Assembly: GCA_964368765.1 (NCBI GenBank)
Contig: CAYJCU010000033.1
Coordinates: 1 to 18,826 of the forward strand
Direction of reading: 5' to 3'
Origin: JADFUS01 sp964368765
GTDB taxonomy: Bacteria > Bacteroidota > Bacteroidia > Bacteroidales > Rikenellaceae
Length of the DNA: 18,826 bases
Shown: piece by piece, positions 1 through 7,139 of the stretch
Layout of the letters: every line of letters begins with the position of its first letter
Position numbering within the stretch: the stretch's first letter is position 1
The notes under the pieces: generated by a model
What the model was told of the DNA's origin: nothing
Database searches by the model: none
What the model saw: the letters and a program-made list of their open reading frames with translations, nothing else
Translations under genes and position numbers: made by a program

Positions 1-115
1 TATCCACAACCCATCTTATATGGTGGGTTTTAGGGTAGATATGACGTGCATAAATTCAATCCTCAGGTTCGCCGGACACTACTAATTTTTTTCAGCTGAC
101 CGAAAAGGTTAACCG
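1..115. other. Left-edge non-coding stretch
   Basis: No gene can be supported here. On the plus strand one frame is open from the window edge to a TAA at 83-85 (27 residues, ending RFAGHY), and another stops at 31-33. Either could be the tail of a plus-strand gene outside the window, but neither can be identified. A 6-bp inverted repeat, aaccca/tgggtt, lies at 8-13 and 24-29 and is followed by a short T run on the plus strand. An 8-bp palindrome, ggttaacc, lies at 107-114. Confidence 0.4.
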
Positions 116-160
116 AAAAAAAGGCAGATTCGCAAAACCTAGTTTTACAAATCTGCCTTT
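116..160 (-). terminator. Intrinsic terminator after the BACON lipoprotein gene
   Basis: An 11-bp perfect stem pairs 120-130 (aaaggcagatt) with 150-160. An inner 5-bp stem pairs 134-138 with 142-146. On the minus strand the stem is followed by seven T residues (plus-strand A at 116-122), the arrangement of a rho-independent terminator for transcripts leaving the gene that ends at 202. On the plus strand the stem is followed by a poorer T-rich stretch, so it could also act weakly on an incoming plus-strand transcript. Confidence 0.8.
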
Positions 161-201
161 ATATTTAGTCGCTGAATTTTCTTCTATAAATTACTCCGCA
201 C

Positions 202-1674
202 CTACTCTACCGATGTCATAACAATATTAATATACTTACTAGAGGCCACTTGCACTGCATACCCCTTTATTGTTACCACCTTACCATTAAGAGGCTCTAA
301 AAGTGCTTTTTGCTCATCGTTAGCATAAGAGATAGAACCTTGAGAGTTAGTTGTCCCCTCAATTGCAATATTAATATAACTATCGTAGCTAAGTACTCCT
401 GTCAAAGAGATATACTCAACATCTATTGCCTCTTGACTAACAAATAGATCAGCAGCAGCAGCATCTAAAACCTTAGCATCAGGATAATTAACTGTTAATC
501 CACTCTCTAATTTCTCTTCTACATCTGGATAACGGATACGAACACCTTTGTTATAAGTGCTTATTGCACCAATAACATTGACTTTATCACCGATACTTGG
601 CTCAAGCTCTCCTTGATTAATATATATAGTTCCTGTTCCATCAGATATGATATATGAACCACTATTTATGGCAACAACTGTTCCCTCAATATTAACATAT
701 TCTCCGCTTGCTATTGCATCGGCAATAGTGCTTACAGGTGGTACGTTACCCTTCTGAGATACCGTTACAACAGCAGGTTTAACCTCACTATTACCAGTAA
801 TTGATAGTGTTACAGTTGCAGTTCTTGGTTGAACAGTCTCGTTAGCCTCAGCTGAGAATTTAACAGTATATATCTCCCCATCTATATCGATAGATTTAAA
901 TTTAAGCCAATCTGCATCAATATTCACATCTAGTGGGCCTGTCTTACATGTTACAATAATCTCAACCTCGCCAGCATTTTTGTCTGGCATTTCAATAGTA
1001 GTTGGCTCTACTGATAGAAGTGATTTCTTAATCTCATGGATAGTCACATTATTAAGATTATTATATTGAGTTTTCCACGGGCCACTTATTAAAATCTCAT
1101 CTCCGATAGCCAATCCCCAGCTCTCGAAATTTTCCGTTTGACCATCTGCATCAAGAGTACCATAAGTGCTAATCTGTCCCGTAGCATCTTCAACAACTAG
1201 GTTACCGTATGTAGAGTTATTAATAGCCACAAGAACACCCCTCACATAGTAAGTCTTACCATCTATGCCATTTGTAGTTATTTCAGACACAGGAGTAACC
1301 TCTATAGAGCCTGTTAAAGCTACCTGTCTAATAATAACATGTTGCACCTTACCATCAACCGTAATCAAGATAGTTGTCTCTCTAGTTGATGTAGTCTCAG
1401 TAGCACTAAAAGTAATTTTCTCTCCCTCAGGATTAGCTGTTCCTGTAAGTTTACTAATAGTAAGCCACTCAGGCATACCATCCTCTTCCGCAGATGTAAT
1501 TGTCCACTCTGCAGTAGTAGAAAGAGTAATATCCACAGTTCCTCCTTTAGTATCAATACCAACTAAAGATTGAGATACTGTTACCTCACTGTGATCCTTT
1601 AATTCAGGCGATGTACAGCCAACAATTAGGATCATGAACACCATAAATGATGTTATAATATATTTTAGTCTCAT
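202..1674 (-). CDS. Lipoprotein with alternating BACON and OB-fold-like domains
   Basis: This is a predicted surface or periplasmic lipoprotein of 490 residues with no recognised enzymatic motif. A signal peptide ends in the lipobox IVGC, with Cys20 as the lipidated residue. Residues about 29-118 look like a BACON domain, with tryptophans in AEWTI (W57) and PEWLTI (W70). Residues about 125-217 resemble an OB fold (YYVRGVLVAI, then VVEDATG). A second BACON-like domain covers about 218-308 (DADWLKF, ending VVTVSQKG). OB-like repeats follow at about 312-385 (VNIEGTVVAI, IISDGTGTIYI, IGDKVNVIGAI) and about 395-490. BACON domains are common in Bacteroidota extracellular proteins, and OB modules of this type occur in secreted nucleic-acid-active proteins; the ligand here is unknown. 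The gene starts 19 nt after the receptor gene and has an AAGGAG sequence 7 nt before the ATG. The two genes are almost certainly cotranscribed. Confidence 0.85.
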   Translation of the reverse strand: MRLKYIITSFMVFMILIVGCTSPELKDHSEVTVSQSLVGIDTKGGTVDITLSTTAEWTITSAEEDGMPEWLTISKLTGTANPEGEKITFSATETTSTRETTILITVDGKVQHVIIRQVALTGSIEVTPVSEITTNGIDGKTYYVRGVLVAINNSTYGNLVVEDATGQISTYGTLDADGQTENFESWGLAIGDEILISGPWKTQYNNLNNVTIHEIKKSLLSVEPTTIEMPDKNAGEVEIIVTCKTGPLDVNIDADWLKFKSIDIDGEIYTVKFSAEANETVQPRTATVTLSITGNSEVKPAVVTVSQKGNVPPVSTIADAIASGEYVNIEGTVVAINSGSYIISDGTGTIYINQGELEPSIGDKVNVIGAISTYNKGVRIRYPDVEEKLESGLTVNYPDAKVLDAAAADLFVSQEAIDVEYISLTGVLSYDSYINIAIEGTTNSQGSISYANDEQKALLEPLNGKVVTIKGYAVQVASSKYINIVMTSVE

Positions 1675-1681
1675 TTTTTAT

Positions 1682-1687
1682 CTCCTT
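1682..1687 (-). promoter_or_regulatory. Shine-Dalgarno-like AAGGAG before the lipoprotein gene
   Basis: On the minus strand the sequence AAGGAG ends 7 nt before the ATG at 1674. The spacing is optimal and it supports this start codon. Bacteroidota messages usually lack such sites, and I did not see a comparable one before the neighbouring genes I checked. Confidence 0.6.
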
Positions 1688-1693
1688 AATTTA

Positions 1694-4600
1694 TTAATTA
1701 AATCTATATTTAACACCCACTTGCATATACCAGCATTGACCTACAGTTGATTGTTGAACCCATGTCTCAGCACCCGACTTCACAGCTGAGTTTGTTGTAA
1801 ATACAGGCTCTCCATCAGCGTTGATGTGATCAACCGACAAAATACGTCCCTCTTTAAATGATGGATTCATATATTTACTTACACCCCATGATGAGTTAAA
1901 TAGGTTAGCAATATTCATAAAGTCAAAGCTAAGTTGTAATGTGTTAGTAGCATTTCCTACTTTAACCTTGAAATCTTGTGTGAAACGTAGGTTAATACGG
2001 TGTGTCCATGGAGAGTAAACACTATAAGCCTCAGCATACTCGCCTTTGTTGCTAGATAGATACTTATCATTATTAGCAAACTCCCAATAACGCACTCTAT
2101 CATCTTCAGATACGAAATTAATTTCTGAATCATCTCTAGGGATATACATAGCATCATAGTTGTAATTATCACGGTTTATATCGTTATCATACATATAACT
2201 ATATACTGAACTACCACGATAAGCCTCGTAGAAAAGATTAAGGCTACTACTCTTAGTGAAGTAGGTAAGCGAAGCGATAAATCTATCTGGAGTAACATGC
2301 TCTGAGTTGTGAAGAGTGATATTGTTAGGGCCATTAACTGTTGATACATAAGTAAATACAGAAGATGGATTAGAACCAGGCATACCTGTAAGCTCTTTAG
2401 ATAAAGTGTGAGTATAAGATGCCATGAAATCTAAATTCTGGATAGGTTGGATATTGAATGAAGCATTAAATACATAACCATAACCCTCATTAGTGTTTGT
2501 TAATACATAAGCATCTGTCTTAGTATATTTATGATCACTTGGGTAAAGGTAACGATTATCAGCACCATTAAGTCTAGCCCAACCACTAGGATCCATAATA
2601 TTCCAGTTAGATACTTTAACACCATTTATTGTCTTATTAAAGATACCCTCAACCGATACACTCATTGGTATTACAGTTGTAAACTGATAATCAACCGCTA
2701 GAGATGTTTTCCATATCTGAGGCATCTTAAAGTTAGGATCAACAGCAGCAATACTATTAGGTAATACGCCATCTTCTGGAGTCATAGTTAATGGGAAATT
2801 ATCAGGATCTAAGCTATTAAGTTTATTTACAATATCTTGAGAATTAGTAATCAAACCGCCTGCAAAATGCTCTAGTACAGGATTAACCTCATCTACGTTA
2901 CCATCCTTGTATGTTGTTGTAGCAACAGCTTGGAACTGAACCGTACCTGAGTTAGTTGGCATATTAGTAAAGAATACTAGCGGTAAACGACCCGCAAAAA
3001 GACCTGTACCTCCACGCACCTTAAGGGTCTTATCTCCAAATACATCATAAGTAAAACCTACACGTGGCGAAATTTGTACGCTTGTTGATGGCCATGCACC
3101 TGTATCAATACTCTTACCATTATAATCAACTTCAAGGATAGCATTGTTTGTCATAACGTCGTCGTTATTAAAGACAAGAGCATCAAATCTAACACCAGCC
3201 GTTAATTTAAACTTCTCGTTCGGAGTCCACTCATCTTGAAAATATAAACCTAACTGATTGAAACGCACCTGAGCTGCTGGGTTAGCTTCACCATCATATC
3301 CATAAGTAATGGCAACTGTCTCAGGGGCAGCACCTGTAAGGAAATCATCTAGGCTATTGTAACGGTAGTAACCAGTTCCATTTCTCATATATGAGTTATT
3401 AGCCATTTGATACTCAAAACTAGCACCTGCAGTTATCTTGTGAGTACCTTTAGTGTAAGTAACATCATCTTTGATATTTAGTACTGTATTACGCACACCA
3501 TTATTCCATGTGAATAACTCATAACCTACTGCCATATATGGAGTGGTTGGGCCTGTACCATCTAGTATATCAATAAATGGGAATGGCTCTGAGTTTGTAC
3601 CACGTACATCATTAAGCTCTGAATAGGTAATAAGAAGCTGGTTAGATATACTGTTTGAAAGACGGCTATTTAGGTCTAATGTTGCCGAATTAACAATATT
3701 ATCTTGAGAGTACATTGAGTTAGCAAAAGACATAGAGTATTGTGACACACGACCAAAAACAATATCTTGTGCAGGGTCTGCCGAGCTCGAGTTTGTTGCT
3801 CTCCAACCACGATTAAGAGTATAGTTATAACGAAGAGCTAACTTATGTTTCTCGTTGATATTCCAATCTATACGACCTAATATCTTCATATTACTCTCGT
3901 CAGCAGGGAAATCTGTATATGAACCAGTATCATAACCATACTTATCCATTAAATGATCAGATACCTTCTGCATATCTTCGATAGTAGTACGAGAGATATA
4001 CTGCTCAGGAACAGCAACACCATCAGCCGATGGTTTCCAACGATTAACGATAGTAGGAGACTTCTCATACTCGAAGTTTACAAAAAAGAAAAGTTTATCT
4101 TTGATGATTGGACCACCAAGAGTCATACCATAAGTAGTTGTGCTCTCTTCTCCTCTATCACCTAGCTCAACACCATTTATAGTGTTACCTCTCATGTTTT
4201 GATTACGATGGTAAGTGTAAGCACTTCCCTTGAATGTGTTAGTACCCGATTTAGTAACCGCATTGATACCTCCACCAATAAAGTTAGACTGACGAACATC
4301 ATAAGGTGCGATAACAATCTGAACTTCATCGATAGCATCTAATGAGATAGGTGTTCCTCCTCCAGGAAGAGCAGAACTAAGACCAAAGTTGTTGTTGAAA
4401 TTTGCACCATCAACTGTAAAGTTAGATGAACGACCATCTGCACCTGCAAAATTCATTCCATTACCACCAAAAGGCGATAGCTTAGCTATATCAGTAATAC
4501 TTCTACTTACCGATGGTAAGTTTTGTATCTGATAGCTAGAAACATTTGTTGAAGCACCAGTCTTCTCAACCGCAAACTTAGATTTAGGTGTAGATTTAAC

Positions 4601-4963
4601 AATAACTGTACCCATCTCTTTTACATCCTCATTAAGTTCACAGTTAAGACTATACAGCTCTCCTAACTGAAGTGCAATCTCTTTGTATTGTACGGTTTCA
4701 TAACCCATACTGCTAAATTCAACGATGTAAGGTCCTCCCGAACGCATACCTTGAATACTAAAACGACCATCCTCATTAGTGATTGAACCGTAAACAGTTC
4801 CCGATGGCTCGTGAGTAGCAACTACAGTAACACCAACTATTGGCTCATCATCTGTAGATGTTACTTTTCCACCCATTGAGGCAGTAGTTACCTGAGCATA
4901 AGCTGTAGTGGTAACTAAAAGAATCACTGCAAGCGCAGCAAACTTTTTGAAAAATTGTTTCAT
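1694..4963 (-). CDS. Oar-like TonB-dependent outer-membrane receptor
   Basis: This is a predicted outer-membrane beta-barrel transporter of 1089 residues. Residues 1-23 form a signal peptide ending AYA before Gln24. Residues about 25-115 are a carboxypeptidase-regulatory-like beta-sandwich (PIVGVTVVA, NEDGRFSI, FSSMGYET). The plug domain spans about 130-245 and includes NLPSVSRSITDIAKLSP, FTVDGANFNNNFG, IDEVQIVIAPYDVRQSNF and GGGINAVTKSGTN, which are typical of the Oar / OmpA-related family rather than SusC. The rest is barrel, ending in the aromatic-rich GVKYRFN expected of an outer-membrane strand. Oar proteins have been linked to cell-surface and developmental functions in Myxococcus, but substrates are generally unknown. 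The downstream lipoprotein gene follows after 19 nt. There is no SusD-like partner, which argues against a classical polysaccharide utilisation locus. Confidence 0.92.
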   Translation of the reverse strand: MKQFFKKFAALAVILLVTTTAYAQVTTASMGGKVTSTDDEPIVGVTVVATHEPSGTVYGSITNEDGRFSIQGMRSGGPYIVEFSSMGYETVQYKEIALQLGELYSLNCELNEDVKEMGTVIVKSTPKSKFAVEKTGASTNVSSYQIQNLPSVSRSITDIAKLSPFGGNGMNFAGADGRSSNFTVDGANFNNNFGLSSALPGGGTPISLDAIDEVQIVIAPYDVRQSNFIGGGINAVTKSGTNTFKGSAYTYHRNQNMRGNTINGVELGDRGEESTTTYGMTLGGPIIKDKLFFFVNFEYEKSPTIVNRWKPSADGVAVPEQYISRTTIEDMQKVSDHLMDKYGYDTGSYTDFPADESNMKILGRIDWNINEKHKLALRYNYTLNRGWRATNSSSADPAQDIVFGRVSQYSMSFANSMYSQDNIVNSATLDLNSRLSNSISNQLLITYSELNDVRGTNSEPFPFIDILDGTGPTTPYMAVGYELFTWNNGVRNTVLNIKDDVTYTKGTHKITAGASFEYQMANNSYMRNGTGYYRYNSLDDFLTGAAPETVAITYGYDGEANPAAQVRFNQLGLYFQDEWTPNEKFKLTAGVRFDALVFNNDDVMTNNAILEVDYNGKSIDTGAWPSTSVQISPRVGFTYDVFGDKTLKVRGGTGLFAGRLPLVFFTNMPTNSGTVQFQAVATTTYKDGNVDEVNPVLEHFAGGLITNSQDIVNKLNSLDPDNFPLTMTPEDGVLPNSIAAVDPNFKMPQIWKTSLAVDYQFTTVIPMSVSVEGIFNKTINGVKVSNWNIMDPSGWARLNGADNRYLYPSDHKYTKTDAYVLTNTNEGYGYVFNASFNIQPIQNLDFMASYTHTLSKELTGMPGSNPSSVFTYVSTVNGPNNITLHNSEHVTPDRFIASLTYFTKSSSLNLFYEAYRGSSVYSYMYDNDINRDNYNYDAMYIPRDDSEINFVSEDDRVRYWEFANNDKYLSSNKGEYAEAYSVYSPWTHRINLRFTQDFKVKVGNATNTLQLSFDFMNIANLFNSSWGVSKYMNPSFKEGRILSVDHINADGEPVFTTNSAVKSGAETWVQQSTVGQCWYMQVGVKYRFN

Positions 4964-4993
4964 ACGATAATTATTTAAATTTGTTATTTGTCA

Positions 4994-5001
4994 CAAAGTT
5001 A
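4994..5001 (-). promoter_or_regulatory. Candidate -7 promoter element (TAACTTTG) for the receptor-lipoprotein unit
   Basis: On the minus strand TAACTTTG matches the Bacteroidota -7 consensus TAnnTTTG. It sits about 31 nt upstream of the receptor ATG, which would give a leader of roughly 25 nt. I did not find a matching TTTG at the usual -33 spacing, so the call rests on the -7 element and its position. Confidence 0.45.
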
Positions 5002-5122
5002 AAAATAATTTTGATAATTCTATATTTTTTCACTGTTAATTAATTATTACATAGCATATTTTTACATTTTAGCCTTAGCTATATTTTTCAACAAATCAAA
5101 AGATATAGTTACATAATACAAC

Positions 5123-5159
5123 AAACACATTCACTTTAGTATAAAAAGTAAATGTGTTT
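5123..5159 (-). terminator. AT-rich hairpin after the kinase gene, probable terminator
   Basis: Positions 5123-5131 pair with 5151-5159 over 9 bp. After one mismatch, 5133-5137 pair with 5145-5149, leaving a 7-nt loop. The hairpin lies about 20 nt beyond the kinase stop codon. The downstream minus-strand sequence is T-rich (TTTGTTGTATT) but has no clean T run, so termination may be partial. Confidence 0.5.
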
Positions 5160-5177
5160 ATATCAAATAATAAAAAT

Positions 5178-6257
5178 TTAAAATTTTAAGATTATTTCAC
5201 GCATTTTATCATATTGCTCCTCTATTGATTGTAGTAACTTATATTGAGCGTGAGTCCTTACTAAATTATGCCCTTCATAATGTGTTTTATAGTAATTATC
5301 TCCATCTATATAATCCATTAAAAAACGTAATACCTGCTCAACAGTGATATATCTACCAGAAAAAGCTAACCACTCCATCTCTAGTGCACTTAGATTATTC
5401 TTACGCTGCGAGAGATAACCATTAATATAAGCCTCATACCTCGATATATCCATAAACACATTATCAAGGTTCTTATCATCTTCTGCACCTCTATTTGTAT
5501 ACGAACGTATAGCATCCCCTATATCTGCCAGCGAGGTATTGCTCATAACAGTATCAAGATCAATCATACATAACACATCACCAGTTGCGTCAAAAAGCAC
5601 ATTACTCAATTTGGTATCATTATGCGTAACAGAGGTAGGTATTTCTCCACTCTCTACTAAACTCCAGAAATTAAGCATTTCAGCGCGCCTGCTCTCTATC
5701 CACTCAATCTCATCTCTCACATCTGCCACACGACCTACCCTATCTGCTGCAATAGTTTTATCCCACTGCTCAAATCGCCATCTTAAATTATGAAACCCTT
5801 TTATTGTTTCATTAAGTGGAGTGTCGAAATCTGATAAATCAGCCTGAAATTGACCTATACACTTCCCCGCATTATAACACTGGTCTAAAGTTTCAGCTAC
5901 ATCATAGGTTACTGAATTAGATATTCGGATACACATTGTCCAATAATTACCCTCCTCATCATTATAATATAAAGCGCCGCCATTAGTATAAGTAAGAGTT
6001 AATGCCTCACGAAGAGGGTCACCGCCTCGCCCAGCAATCTTCATTTTAAGATGATTTACAACAAATTCAATATTTTGCATCATACTTGGGACATCAGTAA
6101 ATATTTGATGATTTTTACGTTGTAGGATATAATCATCACCAGCACCCTCTGTTATAACATTGAAAGTATCATTAATAAAGCCCTCTCCTAGAGGCGTAAT
6201 CTCTCTAACAACTCCCTCTAATTTAAAATTAGATACAATGTCGAATAAATTTTTCAT
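5178..6257 (-). CDS. APH-family sugar kinase, N-acetylhexosamine 1-kinase-like
   Basis: This 359-residue protein has the aminoglycoside phosphotransferase / choline kinase fold. The N-terminal lobe has a glycine loop-like PLGEGFINDTFNV (about 22-34) and YILQRKNHQIF (about 43-53). The C-terminal lobe has the Brenner-type catalytic motif HNDTKLSN, with H212, catalytic D214 and N219, followed by the metal-binding IDLDT (D233, D235). These features fit kinases that phosphorylate small sugars or amino alcohols. The overall pattern is closest to Bacteroidota proteins grouped with N-acetylhexosamine 1-kinase, which makes GlcNAc/GalNAc-1-phosphate for salvage; some relatives carry an old 'mucin desulfatase' label that does not fit a kinase fold. 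The substrate is inferred, not shown. The gene stands alone with its own promoter and a long leader. The start is the first in-frame ATG giving a complete N-lobe. No Shine-Dalgarno site is visible. Confidence 0.8.
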   Translation of the reverse strand: MKNLFDIVSNFKLEGVVREITPLGEGFINDTFNVITEGAGDDYILQRKNHQIFTDVPSMMQNIEFVVNHLKMKIAGRGGDPLREALTLTYTNGGALYYNDEEGNYWTMCIRISNSVTYDVAETLDQCYNAGKCIGQFQADLSDFDTPLNETIKGFHNLRWRFEQWDKTIAADRVGRVADVRDEIEWIESRRAEMLNFWSLVESGEIPTSVTHNDTKLSNVLFDATGDVLCMIDLDTVMSNTSLADIGDAIRSYTNRGAEDDKNLDNVFMDISRYEAYINGYLSQRKNNLSALEMEWLAFSGRYITVEQVLRFLMDYIDGDNYYKTHYEGHNLVRTHAQYKLLQSIEEQYDKMREIILKF

Positions 6258-6318
6258 AATATGTAGGTTAGTAACCTTAGTTTTGGATAAGAAACAGTCA
6301 TACTTTCTTTATTGCAGC

Positions 6319-6405
6319 TCATTTTCAGCACCTTATTGCAAAATACGATGCTCACGTACGTTAAGTACGCTCCACTTCGCTTTCACAATAACGCACTGAA
6401 ACTGA
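6319..6405. repeat. Long imperfect inverted repeat centred near 6362
   Basis: The two halves pair around an axis at 6362. Matching blocks include 6323-6328 with 6396-6401, 6333-6338 with 6386-6391, 6341-6343 with 6381-6383, and 6355-6359 (cgtac) with 6365-6369. More than half of the 43 position pairs match. It is locally richer in GC than the surrounding spacer. It lies inside the predicted leader of the kinase mRNA. It may be a dispersed palindromic repeat, a MITE-like remnant or a structured leader; sequence alone does not decide. Confidence 0.55.
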
Positions 6406-6516
6406 ACCACACTAAAAAAAGCCTGTTGTTAATTTTACATTTTACTTAATATCAATAACTTAAACTATTTCTTATCTAAAACTCAGGTTAGTAGTAAAAA
6501 AAATGATGTATTTGTG

Positions 6517-6548
6517 CAAATTTAAACTAATAATATTAGATATGCAAA
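6517..6548 (-). promoter_or_regulatory. Bacteroidota-type promoter for the kinase gene
   Basis: On the minus strand TTTG (6548-6545) is followed after 20 nt by TAAATTTG (6524-6517). This matches the -33 TTTG and -7 TAnnTTTG elements at normal spacing. It lies about 20 nt beyond the terminator of the ribosomal operon and points at the kinase gene. The implied start near 6510 gives a leader of about 250 nt. A second -7-like TATATTTG (6552-6545) overlaps the -33 element but has no well-spaced partner. Confidence 0.65.
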
Positions 6549-6567
6549 TATATAATAAAAAAAGAGC

Positions 6568-6600
6568 AAAAAAAAGAGCTCAAAGTTAAACTTCAAGCTC
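6568..6600 (-). terminator. Strong intrinsic terminator of the ribosomal protein operon
   Basis: A 25-nt hairpin at 6576-6600 has an 11-bp stem including two G-T pairs, closed by a 3-nt loop. On the minus strand it is followed directly by eight T residues (6575-6568), then GCTC and a further T run. It lies 70 nt beyond the rplQ stop codon and cleanly separates the operon from the kinase promoter. Confidence 0.88.
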
Positions 6601-6669
6601 AATTTCCACTATAATTTGTTAGTTGTAACTCTCTAACAAGTGTAGCGTAGTAACTACTTATACTACAAA

Positions 6670-7131
6670 CTACTCAGCTGCTGGCGCAGTCTCTGCTACA
6701 TCATCAGTAGCTTTCTTTCTGCTACGACGAGTCTTAGGCTTAGCACTTGCCTTAGCATCTTTAACGTAAACTGTGTTAAAATCAACAAGCTCGATAAAGC
6801 ACATCTCAGCTGAATCACCCTCACGGAAACCAGTCTTAAGAATACGAGTGTATCCACCTGGACGATCCATGATTTTAGGTGCTACTGCACTGAAAAGCTC
6901 AGTAACAGCAAACTTATTTCTTAAATATTTGAAAGTCTCACGACGCGAATGCGTAGTGTCCTCCTTAGAACGAGTGATAATAGGCTCAACATACATTCTT
7001 AAAGCCTTAGCTTTAGCTAGTGTAGTGCTGATACGCTTATGTAAAATCAATGATGTAGCCATGTTAGCCATCAAAGCTTTACGATGCGAGCTCGTCCTTC
7101 CTAAATGATTGATTTTTCTATTGTGTCTCAT
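6670..7131 (-). CDS. rplQ: Ribosomal protein bL17
   Basis: This large-subunit protein lies near the peptide exit region. The N-terminus MRHNRKINHLGRTSSHRKAL is the highly conserved L17 start, and later GGYTRILKTGFREGDSAEMC matches the family core. At 153 residues it is longer than the E. coli protein (127), because of a C-terminal tail of about 30 residues rich in Lys, Arg and Ala (KPKTRRSRKKATDD). Such tails are usual in Bacteroidota. It is the last gene of the operon, 8 nt after rpoA, the usual bacterial arrangement. Confidence 0.98.
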   Translation of the reverse strand: MRHNRKINHLGRTSSHRKALMANMATSLILHKRISTTLAKAKALRMYVEPIITRSKEDTTHSRRETFKYLRNKFAVTELFSAVAPKIMDRPGGYTRILKTGFREGDSAEMCFIELVDFNTVYVKDAKASAKPKTRRSRKKATDDVAETAPAAE

Positions 7132-7139
7132 TTTTTTAA

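Larger units (their letters stand above)
4964..5177. other. AT-rich spacer between kinase and receptor genes
   Basis: This 214-nt spacer has no credible ORF. It holds the candidate receptor promoter at 4994-5001 and the hairpin at 5123-5159 behind the kinase gene. The rest is very AT-rich and I see no further structure in it. Confidence 0.7.
6258..6669. other. Intergenic region between ribosomal operon and kinase gene
   Basis: This 412-nt region contains, in transcription order, a hairpin at 6616-6639, the rplQ terminator at 6568-6600, a promoter at 6517-6548, a long imperfect palindrome at 6319-6405 and an odd palindrome, aggtta-g-taacct, at 6265-6277 just before the kinase ATG. The motif aggttagta recurs at 6485-6493. 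A 22-codon minus-strand ORF (MSCNKESMTV at its start) lies in the leader and ends overlapping the kinase ATG. I could not decide whether it is translated. Confidence 0.65.

Noticed and set aside
1265..1573. Plus-strand ORF of 102 codons
   Set aside because: It lies entirely inside the lipoprotein gene on the opposite strand and has no recognisable domain or start signal.
1694..4963. SusC-type polysaccharide utilisation receptor
   Set aside because: The plug motifs are Oar-like, and there is no SusD homologue or glycoside hydrolase nearby.
5178..6257. Mucin desulfatase annotation for the kinase gene
   Set aside because: The HNDTKLSN and IDLDT motifs are those of a phosphotransferase and no sulfatase signature is present.
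6160..6399. Plus-strand ORF of 79 codons
   Set aside because: It runs antisense over the kinase start and through the imperfect palindrome; composition and lack of similarity suggest chance.
6545..6552. TATATTTG as the main -7 element of the kinase promoter
   Set aside because: The nearest upstream TTTG is only 14 nt away, while TAAATTTG at 6517-6524 has a correctly spaced partner.
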